Assembly (NCBI GenBank): GCA_003859965.1
Contig: RQYR01000032.1
Location: forward strand, 1-35,232
Reading direction: 5' to 3'
Origin: Comamonadaceae bacterium OH2545_COT-014
Lineage (GTDB): Bacteria > Pseudomonadota > Gammaproteobacteria > Burkholderiales > Burkholderiaceae_C
DNA: 35,232 bases
Below the pieces are notes generated by a model, which was given only the letters and a program-made list of their open reading frames with translations, was not told where the DNA came from and searched no databases. Positions 27,562-35,149 of this stretch are shown piece after piece. Position 1 is the first letter of the stretch; every line of letters begins with the position of its first letter. Made by a program: the position numbers and the translations under genes.

Positions 27562-28488
27562 ATGCTTGCGCAACGCACCCTCAAAACACTCACGCGCGCC
27601 GTTGGCGTGGGTCTGCACAGCGGCGAGCGCGTGGAGCTCACGCTGCGCCCCGCGCCGCCGGACACCGGCATCGTCTTCCGCCGCATCGACCTGGCCGAGC
27701 CGGTGGACATTCCCGTGCGCGCGCTGGCCGTGAACGACACGCGCCTGGCCACCACGCTGTCCAACGGCCAAGCCAAGGTGCGCACCATTGAACACCTCAT
27801 GTCCGCCTGCGCCGGCCTGGGGCTGGACAACCTGTACGTGGACATCACCGCCGAGGAGGTGCCGATCCTCGACGGCTCGGCCTCGTCCTTCGTGTACCTG
27901 CTGCAAAGCGCGGGCATCGTGGCGCAGCCGGGCGCGCCCAAGAAGTTCGTGCGCGTCAAGCGCGCGGTGGAAGTGCGCGAAGGCGAGGGCGAGCAACTCA
28001 AATGGGCGCGGCTGACGCCGCACCACGGCTTCACGCTCAGCTTCGAGATCGACTTCCGGCACCCCGCCGTCAACGCCACCGGCCAGCGCGTGGACTTCGA
28101 CATGGGTTCGGGCCGCTACAGCCGCGACATCGCACGCGCGCGCACCTTCGCCTTCAGCCGCGACGTGGAGGCCATGCGCTCGCACGGCCTGGCGCTGGGC
28201 GGCGGGCTGGATAACGCCATCGTCATGGACGACGTGAAGGTGCTCAACGCCGACGGCCTGCGCTACGACGAGGAATTCGCCAAGCACAAGATCCTGGACG
28301 CCATTGGCGACCTGTACTGCATCGGCCACCCGCTGCTGGCCGCCTACAGCGCCTTCCGCTCCGGCCACGCGCTCAACAACCAGCTGTTGCGCGCGTTGCT
28401 GGCGCAGCCTGATGCGTATGAAACCGTCAGCTTCGCCGACGAGCGCCAGGCTCCTGCGGGCTTTGCGCAGCTCGCGCGCGCCTGGTAA
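27562..28488 (+). CDS. lpxC: UDP-3-O-acyl-N-acetylglucosamine deacetylase LpxC
   Basis: Zinc amidase catalysing the committed step of lipid A synthesis. 308 aa. Starts [22 protein letters not shown], where the GVGLHSG motif is diagnostic. Zinc ligands: His78 (EHLMSA), His242 and Asp246 (HKILDAIGD), with the general-base region [13 protein letters not shown] and the catalytic-type His in YCIGHPL. Length matches the family. As in E. coli it closes the dcw cluster. LpxC is a known FtsH substrate in enterobacteria; ftsH is 3.3 kb away here, and whether this LpxC carries the degradation signal is unknown. Confidence 0.97.
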   Translation: MLAQRTLKTLTRAVGVGLHSGERVELTLRPAPPDTGIVFRRIDLAEPVDIPVRALAVNDTRLATTLSNGQAKVRTIEHLMSACAGLGLDNLYVDITAEEVPILDGSASSFVYLLQSAGIVAQPGAPKKFVRVKRAVEVREGEGEQLKWARLTPHHGFTLSFEIDFRHPAVNATGQRVDFDMGSGRYSRDIARARTFAFSRDVEAMRSHGLALGGGLDNAIVMDDVKVLNADGLRYDEEFAKHKILDAIGDLYCIGHPLLAAYSAFRSGHALNNQLLRALLAQPDAYETVSFADERQAPAGFAQLARAW

Positions 28489-28550
28489 GCCGGGCGGCCC
28501 AGAACGCGGAACCAGCGCGTTTCACAACCAGGCATCACGGGCATCGGCAC

Positions 28551-28727
28551 ATGTTGCTTTTCCGCACCCTTGTCTTGCTGGGCCTGCTGGTGGCGCTGGT
28601 GTGCTTTGCCTTTTACGTGGCCGCAGGTGACCGGCGTTATCTGCGCTGGGGCTGGGTGGTGCTCAAGTGGGCGCTGCTGGCGGGGCTTGGCTTTTTCGCC
28701 GTGCTGATTGCTGAGCGCATGCTCTGA
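28551..28727 (+). CDS. Small two-helix membrane protein
   Basis: 58 aa starting MLLFRTLVLLGLLVALVCFA. Two hydrophobic segments (about residues 4-23 and 37-54) flank a polar, Arg-rich loop (AAGDRRYLRWGW), so both termini are probably on the same side of the membrane. Codon use is GC-rich like its neighbours and the frame ends in TGA at 28725. It lies 62 bp after lpxC on the same strand. I do not recognise a named family; the sequence style matches small conserved membrane proteins of Burkholderiales. No strong Shine-Dalgarno is visible. Confidence 0.65.
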   Translation: MLLFRTLVLLGLLVALVCFAFYVAAGDRRYLRWGWVVLKWALLAGLGFFAVLIAERML

Positions 28728-29039
28728 CGGTGGTGGCCGCCGGGCGGGTAGTGGTTTGCTATTGAAAAGTGAGCTTCTCAGGCAATAGGGGTGTGCCTTG
28801 AGGCCGCTTTTTAATGTTATCGAAGGCGCTCTGAGGCTGCTTGCCGCCGGGCTGCGCCTGTGAAGGCTGCGGGCGATGGCGAAGCGGCCAGCCCATTGGT
28901 GTCAGGAAGCGGCGCGCGCGGTGGCGTCTGGCATCTCGCGCCACTGATACTGGCCTTGGCGCGGCGGGTATCGCAGCGGTGACAGCTTGCCGGAAGGTGC
29001 GCGCTGGAGGTGTCTGGCTGGGCGAAGCGTGCTGTGCTT
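28728..29039. other. Region between the convergent small membrane-protein gene and ruvC
   Basis: About 310 bp between convergent genes. The first third contains the dispersed repeat (separate entry). The rest (28821-29039) is GC-rich; I see no supported gene, no second terminator and no RNA gene in it. Confidence 0.5.
28756..28820 (+). repeat. Dispersed AT-rich repeat, possible terminator
   Basis: Contains gctattgaaaa, the stem arms ctcaggca (28777-28784) and tgcc-t-tgag (28794-28802), then gccgcttttt. The sequence parallels the minus-strand insert in dapF (806-875). The stem followed by five T could terminate transcripts from lpxC and the small membrane-protein gene, so a mobile repeat may have been recruited as a terminator. 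Confidence 0.5.
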
Positions 29040-29579
29040 TCAACGCCGCCGGTACATGCCGCTGGTGCGCCGCGCCTGCGCGTCGGCGGCGTGCAGGCGG
29101 CCCAGGGCGCGGCCAGCGTGGGCGTGCGTGATGGCCAGGCCCAGCGCGTCGGCGGCGTCGGGGCGTGGGGCGGCGGGCAGGTGCAGCAGGCGGCGCACCA
29201 TTTCCTGCACCTGTGCCTTGGCGGCGCGGCCGTGGCCGGCCACGGCCTGTTTCATTTGCAAGGCGGTGTATTCGGCCACGGCCAGGTTTTGCGCCACCAG
29301 CGCCGTGACGCAGGCGCCGCGCGCCTGCCCCAGCAAGAGCGTGGCTTGGGGGTTGACGTTGACGAACACGATTTCCACCACGGCCACGTCGGGCGCGTAG
29401 CGCTGGCTGATCTCGCCAATGCCGTCAAACAGCAGCTTCAGCCGCGCGGGCAGGTTGCCTTGCTCGGCATCCGTGGTCTGAATGGTGCCGCTGGCCACGT
29501 AATGCAGCTCGGCGCCGGCCACGTCCAGAACGCCGAAGCCTGTGGTGCGCAGGCCGGGGTCGATGCCGAGGATTCGCAT
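29040..29579 (-). CDS. ruvC: Holliday junction resolvase RuvC
   Basis: Endonuclease that cleaves Holliday junctions during recombination repair with RuvAB. 179 aa. The N-terminus [17 protein letters not shown] carries the first catalytic Asp (Asp7). The second acidic residue is in [20 protein letters not shown] and the C-terminal [17 protein letters not shown] supply the remaining two aspartates. The start is the ATG at 29579, matching the family. It ends in a basic RR-rich tail. It is 59 bp downstream of a glycosyltransferase-like gene on the same strand; ruvA and ruvB are not in the window. Confidence 0.95.
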   Translation of the reverse strand: MRILGIDPGLRTTGFGVLDVAGAELHYVASGTIQTTDAEQGNLPARLKLLFDGIGEISQRYAPDVAVVEIVFVNVNPQATLLLGQARGACVTALVAQNLAVAEYTALQMKQAVAGHGRAAKAQVQEMVRRLLHLPAAPRPDAADALGLAITHAHAGRALGRLHAADAQARRTSGMYRRR

Positions 29580-29638
29580 GGTCAGGCTCTGGAAAGGCGT
29601 GGCGGCCGGCTGGCCTGGGCGGGCTGCCGGGGGATGGC

Positions 29639-30412
29639 TTATTCGCGCCAGTGCTCGCCCACCCAGGTGGCCGGGCGAATGTAGCGAAAGCGCCGGTTGC
29701 GGCGGCCGGCCAGCGCGTCGGGCGGGTTGCATTCGCCGTGGAAGATGACGATGCGTGCGCCGGGCGGAATGGCCGGCGGCTGCCAGTAGTTGGCGGGCCA
29801 GCGCGGAATGCTGTGGTATTTGAAGCTGGGGCACCAGGCGGCGGGCCAGTAGGCGAGCTTGCCCTGACGGTGCAGGAAGTCCGACAGGTAGGCCTGCTCG
29901 TTGCGAAAGCGCGCGCGGATGGATTCGAAGTGGGCGCGAAAGTGCTCCAGCACGTCAGGGTGCGCACCCAGCTCGAAGCGGTAGACCGAGGAGTTGCCGG
30001 TGATGCGCCAGGGCCGCTTGTAGTCGTGGATGATGAGGAACTCGCCCGGCTGGGTGAAAAAGTCGTCCAGCGGGCCGACTACGACCACGTCGATGTCGAG
30101 AAACAGGGCCGTGCCGCGCAGGCCGTGCAGATCGGCGCTGAAGGTGGTGAGCTTGGTCCAGCCGCGCTCGGGGATGCCGGGCGGCAGCGCCAGCGGGGGT
30201 ATGGGCAGGCACTGCACCTCGGGGCGGATGCCGGTGGCGTCGTCCGTCAGGCAGACGAAGTTGAACGCGCCGCGCAGGTGGCGGCGCACCATGGCGTAAA
30301 GGCGGTTGACGTATTCGGGGCCGTATTTGGCGCCCCACTTCATGCAAAGAATATGCCTTTCGGGCACGACTGCACTGCCTTGTTTGCTATCTTTTTTGAT
30401 GGTTTCAGGCAT
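29639..30412 (-). CDS. Glycosyltransferase-like protein (nucleotide-diphospho-sugar transferase fold)
   Basis: 257 aa. The sequence has a GT-A style layout: an N-terminal strand (HILCMKWG), then [13 protein letters not shown] and [11 protein letters not shown], a DxD-like motif in [16 protein letters not shown] (metal/sugar-nucleotide binding), then [29 protein letters not shown] and [11 protein letters not shown]. No signal peptide or membrane segment, so probably cytoplasmic or peripheral. Acceptor and donor are unknown. The first ~15 codons ([15 protein letters not shown]) are AT-rich and atypical, so translation may begin nearer HILCMKWG. It lies between yhbY and ruvC without functional logic I can see. 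Confidence 0.75.
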   Translation of the reverse strand: MPETIKKDSKQGSAVVPERHILCMKWGAKYGPEYVNRLYAMVRRHLRGAFNFVCLTDDATGIRPEVQCLPIPPLALPPGIPERGWTKLTTFSADLHGLRGTALFLDIDVVVVGPLDDFFTQPGEFLIIHDYKRPWRITGNSSVYRFELGAHPDVLEHFRAHFESIRARFRNEQAYLSDFLHRQGKLAYWPAAWCPSFKYHSIPRWPANYWQPPAIPPGARIVIFHGECNPPDALAGRRNRRFRYIRPATWVGEHWRE

Positions 30413-30432
30413 GGTCGGGGGGCGCGGGCCGT

Positions 30433-30906
30433 CTAGTCGCCGCGGCCTTTTTTCACCGACTTCTGCTTGGGCTGGGCTTTCTTGACCTTGCCGCCGGCTG
30501 TCAGCCGCTGGTTGCCCAGCACGCGCAGCACCCGCACCTCGGGGCGCTGGCCGCCCCGGCTGCTGTACTTGAGCACCTTCACGTCCTTGGGACCGGGCTT
30601 GCGGTCTTCGTCCGGCGCACGGGTTTTTTCGGGCATGGGGCGCCACAGCACCAGCAGCTTGCCAATGTGCTGCACGGGGGCGGCATTCAGCTCGTCGGTC
30701 AGGCGTGCGTAGATGGCCTCGCGCGCGGCGCGGTCGTCGCCCAGCACGCGAATCTTGATGAGGCCGTGCGCGTTCAGCGCGGCGTCGGTTTCCTTGAGCA
30801 CGGCGGGCGTCAGGCCGTCGCTGCCGATCATGACCACGGGGTCAAGATGGTGCGCCTCGGCGCGGTGCGCCTTGCGTTCGGCGGGGGTGAGTTCGATCTG
30901 GGGCAT
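30433..30906 (-). CDS. yhbY: YhbY-family CRM-domain RNA-binding protein
   Basis: Small RNA-binding protein associated with the 50S ribosomal subunit in E. coli. 157 aa. The CRM domain spans about residues 4-95: [20 protein letters not shown], then the GxxG-type loop [29 protein letters not shown], and [14 protein letters not shown]. coli YhbY is 97 aa; here an extra ~60-residue Lys/Arg/Gly-rich tail ends [16 protein letters not shown] and could add nonspecific RNA binding. The start is 22 bp from the divergent rlmE ATG, an arrangement also seen for yhbY/rlmE in E. coli. Confidence 0.93.
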   Translation of the reverse strand: MPQIELTPAERKAHRAEAHHLDPVVMIGSDGLTPAVLKETDAALNAHGLIKIRVLGDDRAAREAIYARLTDELNAAPVQHIGKLLVLWRPMPEKTRAPDEDRKPGPKDVKVLKYSSRGGQRPEVRVLRVLGNQRLTAGGKVKKAQPKQKSVKKGRGD

Positions 30907-30928
30907 GGGGCCGTATTATCCGCGCGCG
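30907..30928. promoter_or_regulatory. Bidirectional promoter core between yhbY and rlmE
   Basis: Only 22 bp separate the divergent start codons. On the + strand TATTAT (30914-30919) lies 9 nt before the rlmE ATG. On the - strand GATAAT (30920-30915) lies 8 nt before the yhbY ATG. The same AT core would serve both directions, with -35 regions inside the opposite genes and almost no 5' leaders. Confidence 0.5.
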
Positions 30929-31597
30929 ATGAAAGTCAAAACCAAAAGCAAGAAGGTCAACAAGGCGTGGCTGAACGACCATGTGAACGATCCCTACGTG
31001 AAGCTCGCGCAACGCGAGGGCTACCGCGCGCGGGCGGCGTACAAGCTCAAGGAGATTGACGAGGCGCTGCGCCTCATTCGCCCTGGCCACGTGGTGGTGG
31101 ATCTGGGCGCGGCCCCCGGCGCGTGGAGCCAGTACGTACGCCGCCGCCTGGCGCCCGGCGGCGCGGCGGTGGGCGCGCTGGATGGCGCCATCGTCGCGCT
31201 GGACTTGCTGCCCATGGAGCCGGTGGAAGGCGTGACCTTCCTGCAGGGCGACTTCCGCGAAGAAGACACGCTGGCCCGCCTGCGCGAGGCGCTGGGCGGC
31301 CGCGCGGTGGACGTGGTGGTGTCCGACATGGCGCCCAACCTGTCGGGCATCGAGTCGGCGGATGCGGCGCGCATTGCCCACCTGATCGAGCTGGCCGTGG
31401 ACTTTGCCCAAAACCACCTGCGCCCGGAGGGCGCGCTGGTGGCCAAGGTGTTTCACGGCAGTGGCTACAGCCAGCTGGTGAAACTGTTCAAAGATACCTT
31501 CAAGGTAGCCAAACCCATCAAGCCCAAGGCCTCGCGCGGCCGCTCTTCAGAGACTTTTCTGGTGGGCATCGGCCTGAAAAAACCGCCGCAGCCTTGA
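30929..31597 (+). CDS. rlmE: 23S rRNA 2'-O-methyltransferase RlmE (RrmJ/FtsJ)
   Basis: SAM-dependent methylation of U2552 in the 23S rRNA A-loop, a late 50S assembly step. 222 aa. The start is ATG 30929 with the Lys-rich head [15 protein letters not shown]. The catalytic tetrad region includes Lys39 (AAYKLKEID), [19 protein letters not shown] and [11 protein letters not shown]; the SAM loop is [13 protein letters not shown]. It has a small insertion ([11 protein letters not shown]) relative to E. coli. ftsH follows after 166 bp, as in the E. coli rlmE-ftsH heat-shock operon. Confidence 0.95.
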   Translation: MKVKTKSKKVNKAWLNDHVNDPYVKLAQREGYRARAAYKLKEIDEALRLIRPGHVVVDLGAAPGAWSQYVRRRLAPGGAAVGALDGAIVALDLLPMEPVEGVTFLQGDFREEDTLARLREALGGRAVDVVVSDMAPNLSGIESADAARIAHLIELAVDFAQNHLRPEGALVAKVFHGSGYSQLVKLFKDTFKVAKPIKPKASRGRSSETFLVGIGLKKPPQP

Positions 31598-31689
31598 CTC
31601 CTGTCAAGGCGGTGTAGCTGAATGTTGGCGCGCTCCATGGATGGCCTTGGCTGACAAGGGGTTGCGCGTAAAACTGCCGCGCAGCCACC

Positions 31690-31716
31690 CTTGAAATGCC
31701 TAAAATGGCCCGCACT
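31690..31716 (+). promoter_or_regulatory. Possible sigma32-type promoter of ftsH
   Basis: CTTGAAA (31690-31696) is a perfect sigma32 -35 box, followed after 12 bp by CCCGCACT (31709-31716), a partial match to CCCCATNT. A sigma70-like TAAAAT (31701-31706) overlaps it. The position about 50 bp upstream of the start codon is suitable; strength is uncertain because the -10 fits poorly. Confidence 0.4.
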
Positions 31717-31763
31717 TGCTCGGCCCTGGTCGAGTTTTGTTTTTTGCGTATTTGGAGCCTGGC

Positions 31764-33713
31764 TTGAAAAATCAGTGGTTCTCGAAAGTGGCTGTGTGGA
31801 TGGTGATCGCCATGGTGCTGTTCACCGTGTTCAAGCAGTTCGATGGCGGCCGCATGGCAGGTGCCAGCCAAATGGCGTATTCCGACTTTCTGGAAGAAGT
31901 GCGCCAGGGCCGCGTGAAGAGCGCCACCATTCAGGAAGAGCCGGGCGGCACTAACATCGTGGCGGTGATGAACGACGACCGCCGCGTGCGCACCCAGGCC
32001 ACCTATCTGGACCGCGGGCTGGTGGGCGACCTCATCAACCACAACGTCAAGTTCGACGTGAAGCCGCGCGAAGAAGGCTCGCTGCTGATGTCCCTGCTCA
32101 TCAGCTGGGGGCCCATGCTGCTGCTCATCGGCGTGTGGATCTACTTCATGCGCCAGATGCAGGGCGGCGGCAAGGGCGGCGCCTTCAGCTTCGGCAAGAG
32201 CAAGGCGCGCATGCTGGACGAGAACAACAACCAGGTCACCTTTGCCGACGTGGCCGGCTGCGACGAGGCCAAGGAAGAAGTCAAGGAAGTGGTGGACTTC
32301 CTGAAAGACCCGCAGAAGTTCCAGAAGCTGGGCGGGCGCATCCCGCGCGGCCTGCTGCTGGTGGGCCCGCCCGGCACCGGCAAGACGCTGCTGGCCAAGT
32401 CCATCGCTGGCGAGGCCAAGGTGCCGTTCTTCTCCATCAGCGGCTCCGACTTCGTGGAAATGTTCGTCGGCGTGGGCGCGGCCCGCGTGCGCGACATGTT
32501 CGAGAACGCCAAGAAGAACGCGCCTTGCATCATCTTCATCGACGAAATCGACGCCGTGGGCCGCCAGCGTGGCGCCGGCCTGGGCGGCGGCAACGACGAG
32601 CGCGAGCAAACCCTTAATCAGATGCTGGTGGAGATGGACGGCTTCGAGACCAACCTGGGCGTGATCGTGGTGGCCGCCACCAACCGCCCGGACATCCTGG
32701 ACGCCGCTCTGCTGCGCCCCGGCCGCTTCGACCGGCAGGTGTACGTAACCTTGCCCGACATCCGCGGGCGCGAGCAGATTCTGAACGTGCACATGCGCAA
32801 GATCCCCATCGGCCAGGATGTCAGCGCCAGCGTCATCGCGCGCGGCACGCCCGGCATGAGCGGCGCCGACCTGGCCAACCTGTGCAACGAGGCCGCGCTG
32901 ATGGCCGCGCGCCGCAACGCCCGCGTGGTGGAAATGCAGGACTTCGAGAAGGCCAAGGACAAGATTCTCATGGGCCCGGAGCGCAAGAGCATGGTCATGC
33001 CCGAGGAAGAGCGCCGCAACACCGCCTACCACGAGGCCGGCCACGCCCTCATCGGCAAGCTTTTGCCCAAGTGCGACCCGGTGCACAAGGTCACCATCAT
33101 CCCGCGCGGCCGAGCCCTGGGCGTGACCATGAGCCTGCCCGAGAACGACCGCTACAGCTACGACAAGGAATACATGCTGAACCAGATCAGCATGCTGTTC
33201 GGCGGCCGTATTGCCGAGGAGGTGTTCATGAACCAGATGACCACCGGCGCCAGCAACGACTTCGAACGCGCCACGCAAATCGCGCGCGACATGGTCATGC
33301 GCTACGGCATGAGCGATGCGCTTGGCCCCATGGTCTATGCCGAGAACGAGGGCGAGGTGTTCCTGGGCCGCAGCGTCACCAAGACCACCAACATCTCGGA
33401 AGAAACCATGCAGAAGGTTGATACCGAGGTGCGCCGCATCATCGACGAGCAGTACGCCCTGGCGCGCAAGCTGATCGAGGATAACCAGGACAAGATGCAC
33501 GCCATGGCCAAGGCCTTGCTGGAGTGGGAGACCATTGACAGCGAACAGCTTGACGACATCATGGCGGGTCGCCCGCCGCGCCGCGCCCGCCGCAGGACTT
33601 CACGCCCCGCGCGCCCAGCTCCGGCGGCCCCGGCGGCGGCACGCCGGCCGGAGAAGCCGAGCCGGCCGACCCGGCGCCCACGGCGGCTTGAAGACGCGCT
33701 GCCTTTGGCATGA
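31764..33713 (+). CDS. ftsH: ATP-dependent zinc metalloprotease FtsH with apparently frameshifted C-terminal tail
   Basis: Membrane-anchored AAA+ protease; in enterobacteria it degrades LpxC, sigma32 and misassembled membrane proteins. The start is TTG 31764 with ggag 7-10 nt upstream ([12 protein letters not shown]). Two membrane helices (about 5-23 and 106-126) flank a periplasmic domain. Walker A GPPGTGKT begins at Gly201, Walker B is CIIFIDEID, the SRH includes [21 protein letters not shown], and the zinc site is HEAGH (423-427). All catalytic parts are intact. After about residue 607 the reading frame runs into Arg/Pro-rich sequence ending ALPLA at 33713. An alternative frame from about 33588 reads [14 protein letters not shown] and stops at 33691, which resembles the usual tail. 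A 1-nt loss in a C-run near 33586-33588 would explain this. Confidence 0.93.
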   Translation: MKNQWFSKVAVWMVIAMVLFTVFKQFDGGRMAGASQMAYSDFLEEVRQGRVKSATIQEEPGGTNIVAVMNDDRRVRTQATYLDRGLVGDLINHNVKFDVKPREEGSLLMSLLISWGPMLLLIGVWIYFMRQMQGGGKGGAFSFGKSKARMLDENNNQVTFADVAGCDEAKEEVKEVVDFLKDPQKFQKLGGRIPRGLLLVGPPGTGKTLLAKSIAGEAKVPFFSISGSDFVEMFVGVGAARVRDMFENAKKNAPCIIFIDEIDAVGRQRGAGLGGGNDEREQTLNQMLVEMDGFETNLGVIVVAATNRPDILDAALLRPGRFDRQVYVTLPDIRGREQILNVHMRKIPIGQDVSASVIARGTPGMSGADLANLCNEAALMAARRNARVVEMQDFEKAKDKILMGPERKSMVMPEEERRNTAYHEAGHALIGKLLPKCDPVHKVTIIPRGRALGVTMSLPENDRYSYDKEYMLNQISMLFGGRIAEEVFMNQMTTGASNDFERATQIARDMVMRYGMSDALGPMVYAENEGEVFLGRSVTKTTNISEETMQKVDTEVRRIIDEQYALARKLIEDNQDKMHAMAKALLEWETIDSEQLDDIMAGRPPRRARRRTSRPARPAPAAPAAARRPEKPSRPTRRPRRLEDALPLA

Positions 33714-33724
33714 CGTACACCCTG

Positions 33725-33754
33725 CGGGGCCGTTTGCAACGGCCCCGTTTTTTT
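33725..33754 (+). terminator. Rho-independent terminator after ftsH
   Basis: cggggccgtt (33725-33734) pairs perfectly with aacggccccg (33738-33747), 10 bp with a 3-nt loop, followed by seven T. It is a strong intrinsic terminator 34 bp past the inferred original ftsH stop (33691) and 12 bp past the stop of the current frame. Confidence 0.93.
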
Positions 33755-33834
33755 GTGCTGGAATGCTTGGGGGTTGCCCTTTGTGTTCCGCTTTTTTCAT
33801 TGGTTTTCGCCTTGTTCCGTCACTTGTTTCCGCC

Positions 33835-34152
33835 ATGATTGCCTATACACCACCCATTCCCCAAGATCTGGCCTGCCTGAAAGACCGTCTGGGTTACACC
33901 GGCACGCAAATGGCCGAGCTGGCCAGCGTCTCAAGCAATAGCCAGTGGCGCAAATACACTGGCGGGGCAACGCCCAGGCCATTGAACCTGCACATGTGCT
34001 TTTTCATGGCGGCGCGCTTGGCCTTGAGCGAACAGGAGTTGGGCCGCATTGCGGCTGCCATGCAAGACATGGGTGCCATAGTGGACGCCCACGCCATCAC
34101 ACCGCATACACCTCCAACCCATGCACTGGCAAACCACCCGCTTTCAGATTGA
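33835..34152 (+). CDS. Small HTH (XRE-like) protein of unknown function
   Basis: 105 aa. Residues about 10-70 have an HTH-like pattern: DLACLKDRLGYTGTQMAELA (helix-turn-helix of XRE type), then SSNSQWRKYTGGATPRPLNL, and a hydrophobic helix HMCFFMAARLAL. This is the shape of small XRE-family regulators, with the recognition helix around SNSQWRKY. The remaining C-terminus is a His/Pro/Thr-rich tail without clear structure. The last 32 bp overlap the start of folP in another frame, so the tail may be coding by necessity. The preceding terminator means it needs its own promoter, which I could not locate. HTH assignment is by pattern only. Confidence 0.6.
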   Translation: MIAYTPPIPQDLACLKDRLGYTGTQMAELASVSSNSQWRKYTGGATPRPLNLHMCFFMAARLALSEQELGRIAAAMQDMGAIVDAHAITPHTPPTHALANHPLSD

Positions 34153-34987
34153 CTTGAGCCGCCCGCGCGTGATGGGCATCGTCAACGTCACGCCCGACTC
34201 GTTTTCAGACGGCGGCCGGCACGCCAGCCCGGCGACGGCGTTGCGCCATTGCGAACAGCTGCTCAAGGACGGCGCGCATATCCTGGACATCGGCGGTGAA
34301 TCCACCCGCCCCGGCGCGCCGCCGCTGCCGCTAGAAGAAGAGCTGGCGCGCGTGTTGCCCGTGGTGGGGGAAGCCGTGCGCTTGGGCGCGCCCGTTTCGG
34401 TGGATACCTACAAGCCCGAGGTCATGCGCGCCGTGCTGGATCTGGGCGCGGACATCATCAACGACGTATGGGCTTTGCGCCGACCGGCGGCGCTGGATGC
34501 GGTGGCGGCACATCCCTCGTGCGGCGTGTGCCTGATGCACATGCATGGCGACCCGCAAACCATGCAGACAGCGCCCATGACAGGCGATGCCGTTCCCCGG
34601 GTGCTCCACTTTCTGGAGCAGGCCGCGCAGGTTCTGCAGGCGCAGGGGGTGGACAAAAGCCGCATCGTGCTGGACCCCGGCATTGGCTTTGGCAAGACCC
34701 CGGCGCAGAACTTCGCCTTGCTGGCACGCCAGCAAGAGCTGCTGGCGCCAGGCTTTCCGCTGCTGGCCGGCTGGTCACGCAAATCGTCCATCGGCGTGGC
34801 TTTGCAGGGCGCTGCCAAAGCGTCTGTGCCGCCAGGCGAGCGCGTTATCGGCAGCGTGGCCGCCGCATTGCTGGCGGTGGAGCGCGGCGCGGCCATCGTG
34901 CGCGTGCATGACGTGCGCGAAACCGTGCAGGCGCTGGCCGTGTGGCAGGCCATGCAGGCGCAGTCCACGGTTGCGGGCAGCGCCTGA
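34121..34987 (+). CDS. folP: Dihydropteroate synthase
   Basis: Condenses p-aminobenzoate with dihydropterin pyrophosphate in folate synthesis; the sulfonamide target. 288 aa TIM barrel. The ATG gives MHWQTTRFQIDLSRPRVMGI, then the signatures GIVNVTPDSFSDGG (loop 1), ILDIGGESTRPGAPP (loop 2), VSVDTYKP, ADIINDVW, LMHMHGDPQTMQ, DPGIGFGKT, LAGWSRKSSIG (Ser-Arg-Lys loop) and the C-terminal VRVHDV. No typical resistance insertion is seen. In most proteobacteria folP lies between ftsH and glmM; here an IS follows 162 bp downstream and glmM is not visible. Confidence 0.96.
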   Translation: MHWQTTRFQIDLSRPRVMGIVNVTPDSFSDGGRHASPATALRHCEQLLKDGAHILDIGGESTRPGAPPLPLEEELARVLPVVGEAVRLGAPVSVDTYKPEVMRAVLDLGADIINDVWALRRPAALDAVAAHPSCGVCLMHMHGDPQTMQTAPMTGDAVPRVLHFLEQAAQVLQAQGVDKSRIVLDPGIGFGKTPAQNFALLARQQELLAPGFPLLAGWSRKSSIGVALQGAAKASVPPGERVIGSVAAALLAVERGAAIVRVHDVRETVQALAVWQAMQAQSTVAGSA

Positions 34988-35149
34988 GGCGAGAGTGGGG
35001 ACGCGGGCCGCTGGCCTGGCCTGGCCTGTCAATCAGCCCTGCGTGGTGCGCGTGTCCGGTGGCTACGCACGGCCCTTGTGCTGGCGTTTGTGCGAGGGGC
35101 GGGGCGAGTCCGCCGCGACACCCCGCAATTCGTACCTTCCGGTGCTAAG
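34988..35149. other. Region between folP and the right IS copy
   Basis: About 160 bp. It holds a short tandem ctggc repeat (cctggcctggcctg near 35014-35028) and a weak stem gcgggg/ccccgc (about 35100-35126). No gene or convincing promoter. It ends with CTAAG (35145-35149), the presumed IS target motif. Confidence 0.5.
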
